From Streptomyces sindenensis (lineage in GTDB: Bacteria > Actinomycetota > Actinomycetes > Streptomycetales > Streptomycetaceae), in NCBI RefSeq assembly GCF_014649035.1, contig NZ_BMSG01000032.1, positions 1-64,000 of the forward strand: a DNA stretch of 64,000 bases, given 5' to 3'. The notes under the pieces were generated by a model, which saw nothing but the letters and a program-made list of their open reading frames with translations, was not told the DNA's origin and searched no databases. A program made the translations under genes and the position numbers. Shown piece by piece: positions 33,798 to 41,975 of this stretch (within the stretch, counting starts at the first letter, position 1; each line of letters starts with the position of its first letter).

Positions 33798-35003
33798 TCA
33801 GCCCTGGAATCGGTACTCCTCCAAGAGGCGCCGGCCAATGATCATTTTCTGGATCTCGGCGGTACCTTCACCGATCAGCAGCATCGGCGCCTCGCGGTAG
33901 AGGCGCTCGATCTCGTACTCCTTGGAGAAGCCGTAGCCGCCGTGGATACGGAAGGCGTCCTCGACGACTTCCTTGCAGTACTCGGAGGCGAGGTACTTCG
34001 CCATCCCTGCCTCCAGGTCGTTTCGTTCCCCGGAGTCCTTTTTGCGTGCTGCGTTCACCATCATCGCATGAGCGGCTTCGACCTTGGTGGCCATTTCGGC
34101 CAGTTTGAACTGGATCGCCTGGTGCTGGGCGATCGGCTTGCCGAAGGTGTGGCGCTGCTGGGCGTACGAAACGCCCAGTTCGAATGCGCGCTGCGCGACA
34201 CCGCAACCACGCGCGGCGACATTCACCCGGCCGACCTCGACGCCGTCCATCATTTGGTAAAACCCTCGGCCGGTCGTGCCTCCGAGGACGCGATTGGCCG
34301 GAATGCGCAGGTCGTCCATGATGAGCTCGGTCGTGTCGACGCCCTTGTAGCCCATCTTGTCGATCTTCCCGGGGATGGTCAGGCCGGGCCGGACCTCTCC
34401 GAAGCCGGGCTCCTTCTCCACCAGGAAGGTCGTCATCGACTTGTGCGGCGCGGTGCCCTCGGGGTGGCCTTCGTCACTTCGGGCCAGAACGGCCACCAAA
34501 GTAGAGGTTCCGCCGTTCGTCAGCCACATCTTCTGGCCGTTGAGAACGTACTCGTCGCCTTCCTTGACGCCCTTCGACGAGATGGCAGAGACGTCCGAGC
34601 CGAGCGCCGGCTCGGACATCGAGAAGGCCCCGCGCACCTCGCCGAGCGCCATCCGTGGCAGGAACGTGTCCTTCTGCTCCTGCGTGCCGTGCTGCTTGAG
34701 CATGTAGGCCACGATGAAATGCGTGTTGATGATGCCCGACACGCTCATCCAGCCGCGGGCGATCTCCTCCACGCACAGCGCGTAGGTGAGCAGCGACTCA
34801 CCCAGCCCCCCGTACTCCTCGGGGATCATCAGCCCGAACAGGCCGAGTTCCTTGAGTCCCTCGACGATTTCCGTCGGGTACTCGTCGCGGTGCTCCAGCT
34901 GGGTCGCGACCGGAATGATCTCCTTGTCGACGAAATCCCGGACCGTGGCCAGGATTTCCCGCTGGATGTCGTTCAGACCGGCGGTCTGGGCGAGTCGCGT
35001 CAT
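33798..35003 (-). CDS. Acyl-CoA dehydrogenase, probable methylsuccinyl-CoA dehydrogenase
   Basis: 401 residues, a normal-length acyl-CoA dehydrogenase. MSEPALGSDVSAI and WLTNGG line the FAD pocket, and the C-terminal IGEGTAEIQ supplies the catalytic glutamate. As last gene of the ccr-meaA-mcl-hydratase operon it most likely oxidises (2S)-methylsuccinyl-CoA to mesaconyl-CoA, passing electrons to ETF. The Rhodobacter enzyme is considerably longer (about 550 residues), so the specificity is inferred from context. ATG 35003 follows AGGAGA. Confidence 0.8.
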   Translation of the reverse strand: MTRLAQTAGLNDIQREILATVRDFVDKEIIPVATQLEHRDEYPTEIVEGLKELGLFGLMIPEEYGGLGESLLTYALCVEEIARGWMSVSGIINTHFIVAYMLKQHGTQEQKDTFLPRMALGEVRGAFSMSEPALGSDVSAISSKGVKEGDEYVLNGQKMWLTNGGTSTLVAVLARSDEGHPEGTAPHKSMTTFLVEKEPGFGEVRPGLTIPGKIDKMGYKGVDTTELIMDDLRIPANRVLGGTTGRGFYQMMDGVEVGRVNVAARGCGVAQRAFELGVSYAQQRHTFGKPIAQHQAIQFKLAEMATKVEAAHAMMVNAARKKDSGERNDLEAGMAKYLASEYCKEVVEDAFRIHGGYGFSKEYEIERLYREAPMLLIGEGTAEIQKMIIGRRLLEEYRFQG

Positions 35004-35051
35004 GGCTGCTTCTCCTGTGGCTTCACGCGGTGGCCTTAAGGCTTCAGACGG

Positions 35052-35555
35052 TTACTTGGCGGGCGTCGGGCGGCCGGGCTGCTCCCCGCCGCGCTCCTTG
35101 ATGTACGTCTCGGTGGGGACCATCACCTTGCGCCGGAACACGCAGACGACCGTGCCGTCCTGCTTGTAGCCCTTGGTCTCCACGTAGACGATGCCGCGGT
35201 CGTTCTTGGACTTCGACGGGGTCTTGTCCAGCACGGTCGTCTCGCCGTAGATCGTGTCGCCGTGGAAGGTCGGCGCGATGTGCTTGAGCGATTCGACCTC
35301 CAGATTGGCGATGGCCTTTCCGGAGACGTCCGGCACCGACATGCCGAGCAGCAGCGAGTAGATGTAGTTGCCGACGACCACGTTCTTGCCGAAGTCGGTC
35401 GTCTTCTCCGCGTAGTTGCTGTCCATGTGCAGCGGGTGGTGATTCATGGTCAGCAGACAGAAGAGGTGGTCGTCGTACTCCGTGACCGTCTTTCCGGGCC
35501 AGTGCTTGTAGACGGCACCGACCTCGAACTCCTCATACGTGCGTCCGAACTGCAT
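35052..35555 (-). CDS. MaoC-type hydratase, probable mesaconyl-CoA hydratase
   Basis: 167 residues, one hot-dog domain. The usual hydratase motif (GDxNPxH) reads TMNHHPLHMDSNYAE here, a variant with His retained but the usual Asp-X-Asn spacing altered. Located 2 bp after the CitE-like gene, it fits mesaconyl-CoA to beta-methylmalyl-CoA hydration. The Rhodobacter enzyme has roughly twice this length. ATG 35555 is chosen because upstream codons lie in the previous gene. Confidence 0.78.
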   Translation of the reverse strand: MQFGRTYEEFEVGAVYKHWPGKTVTEYDDHLFCLLTMNHHPLHMDSNYAEKTTDFGKNVVVGNYIYSLLLGMSVPDVSGKAIANLEVESLKHIAPTFHGDTIYGETTVLDKTPSKSKNDRGIVYVETKGYKQDGTVVCVFRRKVMVPTETYIKERGGEQPGRPTPAK

Positions 35556-35557
35556 GA

Positions 35558-36532
35558 TCAGGCCTCCGGGGCTTCGAACTTGGACGTGCGCTGCATTCCG
35601 GCGGCCCGGCCCTTGCCCGCGATGACCAGGGCCATCTTGCGGCTGGCCTCGTCGATCATCTCGTCGCCGAGCATCGCGGAGCCCTTCTTGCCGCCCTCCT
35701 CGGAGGTGCACCAGTCATACGCGTCGAGGATCAGCTCGGCGTGGTCGTAGTCCTCCTGCGAGGGCGAGAACACCTCGTTCGCCGCGTCGACCTGCCCCGG
35801 GTGCAGCACCCACTTGCCGTCGAAGCCGAGGGCGGCGGCGCGGCCGGCCACCTCGCGGTAGGCGTCCACGTCACGGATCTGGAGGAAGGGGCCGTCGATC
35901 GCCTGGAGGTCGTGGCTGCGGGCCGCCATCAGGATGCGCATCAGGATGTAGTGGTAGGCGTCCGCCGGGTAGCCGGGCGGCTGCTGGCCGACGACCAGGG
36001 TCTTCATGTTGATCGACGCCATGAAGTCGGCCGGGCCGAAGATCAGCGTCTCCAGGCGGGGCGAGGCCTGGGCGATCTCGTCGATGTTCACCAGGCCCTT
36101 GGCGTTCTCGATCTGCGCCTCGATGCCGATCTTCCCGACCTCGAAGCCCATCGTCTTCTCGATCTGGGTCAGCAGCAGGTCCAGCGCCACGACCTGCTGG
36201 GCGTCCTGGACCTTCGGCAGCATGATGCAGTCGAGGTTCGGGCCCGCGCCCTCGACGACCGTGATGACGTCCCGGTACGTCCAGTGCGTCGTCCAGTCGT
36301 TGACCCGCACGACCCGGGTCTTGCCGCTCCAGTCACCGTTGTTCAGCGCGTCCACGATGTGGTGGCGGGCGCCCTCCTTGGCGAGCGGCGCGCAGGCGTC
36401 CTCCAGGTCGAGGAAGACCTGGTCGGCCGGGAGGCCCTGGGCCTTCTCCAGGAAGCGCGGGTTGGAGCCCGGCACGGCCAGGCACGAGCGGCGCGGGCGC
36501 AGGCGGTTGACCGAGGGAGTGGGCGTGGTCAT
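35558..36532 (-). CDS. CitE-like CoA lyase, probable L-malyl-CoA/beta-methylmalyl-CoA lyase
   Basis: 324 residues, HpcH/HpaI aldolase-CitE fold. RSCLAVPGSNPRFLEKA and DLEDACAPLAKEGAR hold the phosphate/metal site, IGIEAQIENAKGLV contains the metal-binding Glu, and FGPADFMAS the Asp. In this operon the expected reaction is cleavage of beta-methylmalyl-CoA to glyoxylate and propionyl-CoA. Its ATG overlaps the meaA stop by 4 bp. Confidence 0.85.
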   Translation of the reverse strand: MTTPTPSVNRLRPRRSCLAVPGSNPRFLEKAQGLPADQVFLDLEDACAPLAKEGARHHIVDALNNGDWSGKTRVVRVNDWTTHWTYRDVITVVEGAGPNLDCIMLPKVQDAQQVVALDLLLTQIEKTMGFEVGKIGIEAQIENAKGLVNIDEIAQASPRLETLIFGPADFMASINMKTLVVGQQPPGYPADAYHYILMRILMAARSHDLQAIDGPFLQIRDVDAYREVAGRAAALGFDGKWVLHPGQVDAANEVFSPSQEDYDHAELILDAYDWCTSEEGGKKGSAMLGDEMIDEASRKMALVIAGKGRAAGMQRTSKFEAPEA

Positions 36533-38541
36533 GCGGGGACCTCCAGAGGGTCGAGCTTGTTCGCTTTCCGGATCTCGTCGACGATACGGCCGATGATCTC
36601 CGTGATGCCGAAGTCCTTCGGGGTGAAGACGGCGGCCACTCCGGCTTCGATGAGGGCGGTGGCGTCGGCCGGCGGGATGATGCCGCCCGCGATCACCGGG
36701 ATGTCCGGCGCCCCGGCCTCGCGCAGCCGGTGCAGCACGTCGGGGACCAGCTCGGCGTGCGAGCCGGAGAGGATGGACAGGCCCACGCAGTGCACGTCCT
36801 CGGCGAGCGCCGCGTCGGTGATCTGCTCGGGGGTGAGCCGGATCCCCTGGTAGACCACCTCGAACCCGGCGTCCCTGGCCCGTACGGCGATCTGCTCGGC
36901 CCCGTTGGAGTGCCCGTCCAGGCCCGGCTTGCCGACCAGCAGACGCAGTCGCCCGGCGCCCAGGTCGGCGGCGGTCCGGGTGACCTTCTCACGGACCAGG
37001 GCGAGCGTGCTGCCCGGCTCCGCGCTGACCGCGACCGGGGCCGAGGAGACCCCGGTGGGCGCGCGGAACTCGCCGAAGACGTCCCGCAGCGCCCAGGACC
37101 ACTCGCCGGTGGTGACGCCCGCGCGGGCGCACTCGACGGTGGCCTCCATCAGGTTCTCGGTGCCCGCGGCCGCCTTCTTCAGCGCGGCCAGCGCCTCCGA
37201 GGCCCGCGCCTCGTCGCGGTTGTCCCGCCACTCGTGCAGCGCCGCGACGACCCGGGCCTCGTTCTCGGGGTCGACGGTCATGATCGCGCCGTCGAGGTCG
37301 GAGGTGAGCGGGTTGGGCTCGGTGGACTCGTAGATGTTGACGCCGACGATCTTCTCGTCGCCGGCCTCGATCCGGGCCCGCCGGGCCGCGTGCGAGGAGA
37401 CCAGCTCGGACTTGAGGTAGCCGGACTCGACGGCCGCCATCGCGCCGCCCATCTGCTGGATCCGGTCGATCTCCGCCAGCGACTCCTCGACCAGGGCGTC
37501 CACCTTGGCCTCGATGACGTGCGAACCGGCGAAGATGTCCTCGTACTCCAGCAGATCGCTCTCGTGCGCCAGCACCTGCTGGATCCGCAGCGACCACTGC
37601 TGGTCCCAGGGGCGGGGGAGCCCCAGCGCCTCGTTCCAGGCCGGCAGCTGCACGGCGCGGGCGCGGGCGTCCTTGGAGAGGGTGACGGCCAGCATCTCCA
37701 GCACGATGCGCTGGACGTTGTTCTCCGGCTGCGCCTCGGTCAGGCCGAGGGAGTTGACCTGGACGCCGTAGCGGAAGCGGCGCTGCTTGGCGTCGGTGAT
37801 GCCGTACCGCTCGCGGGTGACGCGGTCCCAGATCCGGCCGAAGGCGCGCATCTTGCACATCTCCTCGATGAAGCGGACGCCCGCGTTCACGAAGAACGAG
37901 ATGCGGGCGACCACGTCACCGAACTTCTCCTCGGGCACCTGGCCCGAGTCGCGGACCGCGTCGAGCACCGCGATGGCGGTCGACATGGCGTACGCGATCT
38001 CCTGGACCGGGGTGGCCCCCGCCTCCTGGAGGTGGTAGCTGCAGATGTTGATCGGGTTCCACTTGGGGATGCGGTTGACCGTGTACGTGATCATGTCGGT
38101 GGTCAGCCGCAGTGAGGGCACCGGCGGGAAGACGTGCGTCCCGCGCGAGAGGTACTCCTTCACGATGTCGTTCTGCGTCGTTCCCTGGAGCTTGGCCGTG
38201 TCGGCCCCCTGCTCCTCCGCGACCACCTGGTAGAGCGCCAGCAGCCACATGGCGGTCGCGTTGATCGTCATCGAGGTGTTCATCTGCTCCAGGGGGATGT
38301 CCTGGAACAGCCGCCGCATGTCACCGAGGTGCGAGACGGGAACACCGACACGGCCCACCTCGCCGCGGGCGAGGATGTGGTCCGGGTCGTATCCGGTCTG
38401 CGTGGGCAGATCGAAGGCGACCGAGAGACCCGTCTGGCCCTTGGCGAGGTTGCGGCGGTACAGCTCGTTGGACGCCTCGGCGGTCGAGTGACCGGCGTAC
38501 GTCCGCATGAGCCAGGGCCGGTCCTTCTGACGTTCGTTCAT
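36529..38541 (-). CDS. meaA: B12-dependent ethylmalonyl-CoA mutase (MeaA)
   Basis: 670 residues. An N-terminal acyl-CoA mutase TIM barrel (about 1-510: YAGHSTAEASNELYRRNLAK, FDLPTQTGYDPDH) and a C-terminal cobalamin-binding domain (about 540-660) with the DxHxxG motif GLDGHSNG and the following SGSHAELVPDVL. The barrel start matches MeaA/Ecm rather than methylmalonyl-CoA mutase MutB. It converts ethylmalonyl-CoA to methylsuccinyl-CoA. It starts 9 bp after the ccr stop. Confidence 0.92.
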   Translation of the reverse strand: MNERQKDRPWLMRTYAGHSTAEASNELYRRNLAKGQTGLSVAFDLPTQTGYDPDHILARGEVGRVGVPVSHLGDMRRLFQDIPLEQMNTSMTINATAMWLLALYQVVAEEQGADTAKLQGTTQNDIVKEYLSRGTHVFPPVPSLRLTTDMITYTVNRIPKWNPINICSYHLQEAGATPVQEIAYAMSTAIAVLDAVRDSGQVPEEKFGDVVARISFFVNAGVRFIEEMCKMRAFGRIWDRVTRERYGITDAKQRRFRYGVQVNSLGLTEAQPENNVQRIVLEMLAVTLSKDARARAVQLPAWNEALGLPRPWDQQWSLRIQQVLAHESDLLEYEDIFAGSHVIEAKVDALVEESLAEIDRIQQMGGAMAAVESGYLKSELVSSHAARRARIEAGDEKIVGVNIYESTEPNPLTSDLDGAIMTVDPENEARVVAALHEWRDNRDEARASEALAALKKAAAGTENLMEATVECARAGVTTGEWSWALRDVFGEFRAPTGVSSAPVAVSAEPGSTLALVREKVTRTAADLGAGRLRLLVGKPGLDGHSNGAEQIAVRARDAGFEVVYQGIRLTPEQITDAALAEDVHCVGLSILSGSHAELVPDVLHRLREAGAPDIPVIAGGIIPPADATALIEAGVAAVFTPKDFGITEIIGRIVDEIRKANKLDPLEVPA

Positions 38542-38550
38542 CGGGGAACC

Positions 38551-39888
38551 TCAGACGTTGCGGAAGCGGTTGATGGCGTCGATGTGCTGCTCGCGCATTT
38601 CCTGGTCGCGCACGCCCAGACCCTCGCGGGGGGCCAGGGCGAGGACGCCGACCTTGCCCTGGTGGAGGTTGCGGTGGACGTCGTAGGCGGCCTGACCGGT
38701 GTCCTCCAGGGAGTACGTCTTGGAGAGCGTCGGGTGGATCTTGCCCTTCGCGATGAGGCGGTTGGCCTCCCAGGCCTCGCGGTAGTTGGCGAAGTGGGAG
38801 CCGATGATGCGCTTGAGGGACATCCACAGGTAGCGGTTGTCGTACTCGTGCATGTAGCCCGAGGTGGAGGCGCAGGTGGTGATGGTGCCGCCCTTGCGGG
38901 TGACGTAGACCGAGGCGCCGAAGGTCTCGCGTCCGGGGTGCTCGAAGACGATGTCGATGTCCTCGCCGCCGGTGAACTCGCGGATGCGCTTGCCGAAGCG
39001 CTTCCACTCCTTCGGGTCCTGGGTGCGCTCGTCCTTCCAGAACTTGTAGCCCTCGGCGTTGCGGTCGATGACCGCCTCCGCGCCCATCGACCGGCAGATC
39101 TCGGCCTTCTCGGGGCTGGAGACGACGCAGATCGGGTTGGCGCCGCCGGCCAGGGCGAACTGGGTGGCGTACGAGCCGAGCCCGCCGCTGGCGCCCCAGA
39201 TCAGCACGTTGTCGCCCTGCTTCATGCCCGCGCCGTTGCGCGAGACGAGCTGGCGGTACGCGGTCGAGTTGACCAGGCCCGGGGCGGCGGCCTCCTCCCA
39301 GCTGAGGTGCTGGGGCTTGGGCATCAGCTGGTTGGACTTGACGAGGGCGATCTCCGCCAGGCCGCCGAAGTTCGTCTCGAAGCCCCAGATGCGCTGCTCG
39401 GGGTCGAGCATCGTGTCGTTGTGGCCGTCGGAGGACTCCAGCTCGACCGAGAGGCAGTGCGCGACGACCTCGTCGCCCGGGTTCCAGGCGTTCACGCCGG
39501 GCCCGGTGCGCAGGACGACGCCCGCCAGGTCGGAGCCGATGACGTGGTACGGCAGGTCGTGGCGCTTGGTGAGCTCGCTGAGCTTCCCGTACCGCTCCAG
39601 GAAGTTGAAGGTCGAGACCGGCTCGAAGATCGACGTCCAGACGGAGTTGTAATTCACCGAGCTGGCCATCACGGCGACGAGGGCCTCGCCGGGACCGAGT
39701 TCGGGGACCGGGACGTCGTCGAGGTGGATCGACTTGCGGGGGTCCTTGTCGCGGGATTCGAGACCGGCGAACATCTCCGCCTCGTCCTTGTGCACGGTGA
39801 TGGCGCGGTAGGACTCGGGGAGGGACAGGGCCGCGAAGTCCGCGGCCGTGCTGTCCTGCGACTGGATCGCGTCCAGGATTTCCTTCAC
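38551..39888 (-). CDS. ccr: Crotonyl-CoA carboxylase/reductase
   Basis: 445 residues, medium-chain dehydrogenase fold. It reductively carboxylates crotonyl-CoA with NADPH and CO2 to ethylmalonyl-CoA. The four CO2-pocket residues known from the Kitasatospora enzyme are at identical positions: Asn81 (in NYNSVW), Phe170-Glu171 (in WGFET) and His365 (in IGSHF). The nucleotide motif is GASGGLGSYATQ. GTG 39888 has GGAGG upstream. First gene of the five-gene pathway operon, with a ~220-nt leader and an operator-wrapped promoter at 40115-40156. It also supplies extender units for polyketides in Streptomyces. Confidence 0.95.
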   Translation of the reverse strand: MKEILDAIQSQDSTAADFAALSLPESYRAITVHKDEAEMFAGLESRDKDPRKSIHLDDVPVPELGPGEALVAVMASSVNYNSVWTSIFEPVSTFNFLERYGKLSELTKRHDLPYHVIGSDLAGVVLRTGPGVNAWNPGDEVVAHCLSVELESSDGHNDTMLDPEQRIWGFETNFGGLAEIALVKSNQLMPKPQHLSWEEAAAPGLVNSTAYRQLVSRNGAGMKQGDNVLIWGASGGLGSYATQFALAGGANPICVVSSPEKAEICRSMGAEAVIDRNAEGYKFWKDERTQDPKEWKRFGKRIREFTGGEDIDIVFEHPGRETFGASVYVTRKGGTITTCASTSGYMHEYDNRYLWMSLKRIIGSHFANYREAWEANRLIAKGKIHPTLSKTYSLEDTGQAAYDVHRNLHQGKVGVLALAPREGLGVRDQEMREQHIDAINRFRNV

Positions 39889-40114
39889 GGTGTTGCCTCC
39901 GGTGATGCGGCGTCGAGGGAACGCTTGAGGGCCCTGCTGGCAGGGGGAGCGGTGCGGTGTGGAGGTGTTGCCGTCGGTTCGGCAGGTGGAGCTGGCTTTG
40001 CTCGGTGGAGCAGAAGGTGCCTGTGACGCAGGCGTCCGGGCGCGCAGCACGGTGGTTGCGGGGACAGCCGGCGCACGTGTGAGTTCTCAGCACGCCGGCC
40101 GCCCGGACACCTTC

Positions 40115-40156
40115 AACGTATGGCACTCCGTGACACCTGACAAGGCACCCAGTGCC
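40115..40156 (-). promoter_or_regulatory. ccr operon promoter with paired TetR-type operators
   Basis: On the minus strand -35 TTGTCA (40143-40138) and -10 TACGTT (40120-40115) are 17 nt apart. Operator 1 (40144-40156, GGCACCCAGTGCC on the plus strand) abuts the -35; operator 2 (40122-40134, GGCACTCCGTGAC) lies in the spacer. Centre spacing is 22 bp, the same architecture as at 109-150 and 954-996. The remaining leader (39889-40114) holds no gene I can see. Confidence 0.78.
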
Positions 40157-40241
40157 AACAATTTCTCTCACTTGTCATCTCGTGGGCACGCATGAGCAAC
40201 ACGATGGGCGTTACGAGACGTTCTGTCCTGCTGGCAGGCGG

Positions 40242-41039
40242 TCAGCGGGGCCGGCGGTACACATACGGCGTCGTGGTCCCGAGCGCCGTGAAGCCCAGCC
40301 GGGCCAGGATCGGGGCGGACATGTCGGTCGCGTCGACCTGGAGGTAGCGGTAGCCGCGCTCGGCGGCGATCCGGGCCCGGTACGCCACCAGAGCCCGGTA
40401 GACGCCCCTGCCGCGCCACTCCGCGACCGTGCCGCCGCCCCAGAGCCCCGCGAAGGCCGTCCCCGGGTACAGCTCCATCCGGGCCGAGCTGACCGGCTCG
40501 CCGTCGGCCGACGCCACGAGCGCCACGAAGTCGTCCGGGGCCTGTTCCAGCCGTGTCAGCACCTGGTGGCGCAGCCTTCCCGCGTCCGTCCCGAACGCCC
40601 GCTCGTGGGCCAGCGCCATCAGCTCCACCCCCGCCGCGTCGGTCACCACCCGCAGCTCGACCCCCGCCGGCGGGTGCGCCCCGGGCAGCCCGGTCAGCGA
40701 CTCGACCGGGGCGACCAGCAGCGTCTCCGACGGCTCGGCCGCGAATCCCGCGGCCCGCAGCCGCTCGCCCAGGTCGGCCGGGCCGTCATGGGAGTAGAGC
40801 TTCCATTCGAACTCCTCGTGGCCGAGCCCGCCCCAGTGGGCGATCTGGGCCGCGATCGCCGCGTCGGCCCCTTCGGCGTCCAGGCCCGGCTCGGACCAGA
40901 CCACCCCGTTCCAGTCGTCGGGCCCGCCCACCTGGCGGACCAGGGGGCCGGAGCGTTCGACGCGTACGCCGGGCCCGTCCGGGCGGGCGTACTCCCGCAG
41001 CTCGCGGTCGAACAGGTCGCGGATCTCGGTGGGTCGCAT
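40242..41039 (-). CDS. GNAT-family acetyltransferase
   Basis: 265 residues. The GNAT fold lies in the C-terminal half (about 125-265), with the acetyl-CoA loop VAEWRGRGVYRALVAYRAR and the final strand APILARLGFTALGTTTPY. The N-terminal part is a second, degenerate GNAT-like module (double-GNAT arrangement). The substrate is unknown. It sits between the ccr promoter and the Mrr-like gene and appears unrelated to either. Confidence 0.8.
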   Translation of the reverse strand: MRPTEIRDLFDRELREYARPDGPGVRVERSGPLVRQVGGPDDWNGVVWSEPGLDAEGADAAIAAQIAHWGGLGHEEFEWKLYSHDGPADLGERLRAAGFAAEPSETLLVAPVESLTGLPGAHPPAGVELRVVTDAAGVELMALAHERAFGTDAGRLRHQVLTRLEQAPDDFVALVASADGEPVSSARMELYPGTAFAGLWGGGTVAEWRGRGVYRALVAYRARIAAERGYRYLQVDATDMSAPILARLGFTALGTTTPYVYRRPR

Positions 41040-41192
41040 CCGTGCACCTCAGCACGGCGGCGTCCGGTGGACCAGCGGATTTCGGCCGACGCCCGCGCCG
41101 GGCGCCCCGCCGTGCGTCGAACGCGCCGCACGGGGCACACGGTGCCACAGCAAGTGATCTTGAAACGACGAGGAGACAGGGGTGGGACACCG

Positions 41193-41975
41193 ATGGCGAT
41201 ACCGATCCGCCGCAGACGGGGCGACCGGCAGGGGCGCGCCTCCTTCGACCTCCGGCGCACCTCCTTCGGCTTCGCGCTGCTCGCCCTGCTCGTGGCGGGC
41301 GGCGGGCTGGCGCTGCGGGCGGTCTGGGAGAGCGCCGCCCGCCACCCGGCCTTCGCCGTGATCGTGGCCCTCTCGCTGCCCGCCCTGGCCGTCCTGCTGC
41401 TGCGCCGCCGCCGACGCGCCCGCCGGGTCGCGGCGGCTGTCACCGAGGCCGCGTACGACATCGTCGACGAGGGCCTCGCGGAGCTGGACGCCGCCGAGGC
41501 GGCCCGTGCCGAAGTCCGCCCCACCGCCCCGGAGCCGGCCGACCGCCCCGTCGACTACGCCCGACTCGACCCGTACACCTTCGAGGAGGCCGTCGCCGGA
41601 CTCTGCCGCCGCGACGGCTGCGCCGACGCCGAGGTGGTGGGCGGCGCGGGGGACCTGGGCGCCGAAGTGCTGGGCACCACCCCGGACGGCCGCCGCGTCG
41701 TCGTCCAGTGCAAGCGCTACGGTCCTACGAGCCGGGCCGGCTCCCAGGACCTACAGCGGTTCGGCGGCACCTGCTACGCGGTGCACGCGGCGGACGTGGC
41801 ACTCGTCGTCTCCACCGGCGGCTTCACCGAACCCGCCCTCGACTACGCCGAGCAGTGCGCCATCCTCTGCTACGGCCCCGAGGAGCTGGCCGCCTGGAGC
41901 GAGGGCGCTGCGCCCCCGCCCTGGGAGGCCGCGGCCCCCGCCGGGCAGCCGGACGCCGGGGTCAGCGGTCCTTGA
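41193..41975 (+). CDS. Membrane-anchored Mrr-like restriction endonuclease domain protein
   Basis: 260 residues. Two adjacent membrane segments (about 25-70: FGFALLALLVAGGGLALRAV, then FAVIVALSLPALAVLLL), a basic stretch, then an Mrr_cat/DUF2034 PD-(D/E)xK domain (about 120-245) with GDLGAEVLG and VVVQCKRYG giving the metal-binding Asp/Glu and the QxK. Such membrane-tethered Mrr proteins are common in Streptomyces and their substrate is unknown. ATG 41193 is the start. Its end overlaps the TetR gene end by 14 bp (convergent). Confidence 0.78.
   Translation: MAIPIRRRRGDRQGRASFDLRRTSFGFALLALLVAGGGLALRAVWESAARHPAFAVIVALSLPALAVLLLRRRRRARRVAAAVTEAAYDIVDEGLAELDAAEAARAEVRPTAPEPADRPVDYARLDPYTFEEAVAGLCRRDGCADAEVVGGAGDLGAEVLGTTPDGRRVVVQCKRYGPTSRAGSQDLQRFGGTCYAVHAADVALVVSTGGFTEPALDYAEQCAILCYGPEELAAWSEGAAPPPWEAAAPAGQPDAGVSGP

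Noticed and set aside
38542..40114. A cobalamin riboswitch for the B12-dependent mutase
   Set aside because: meaA follows ccr by 9 bp and has no leader. The ~220-nt ccr leader shows no B12-box that I can recognise.
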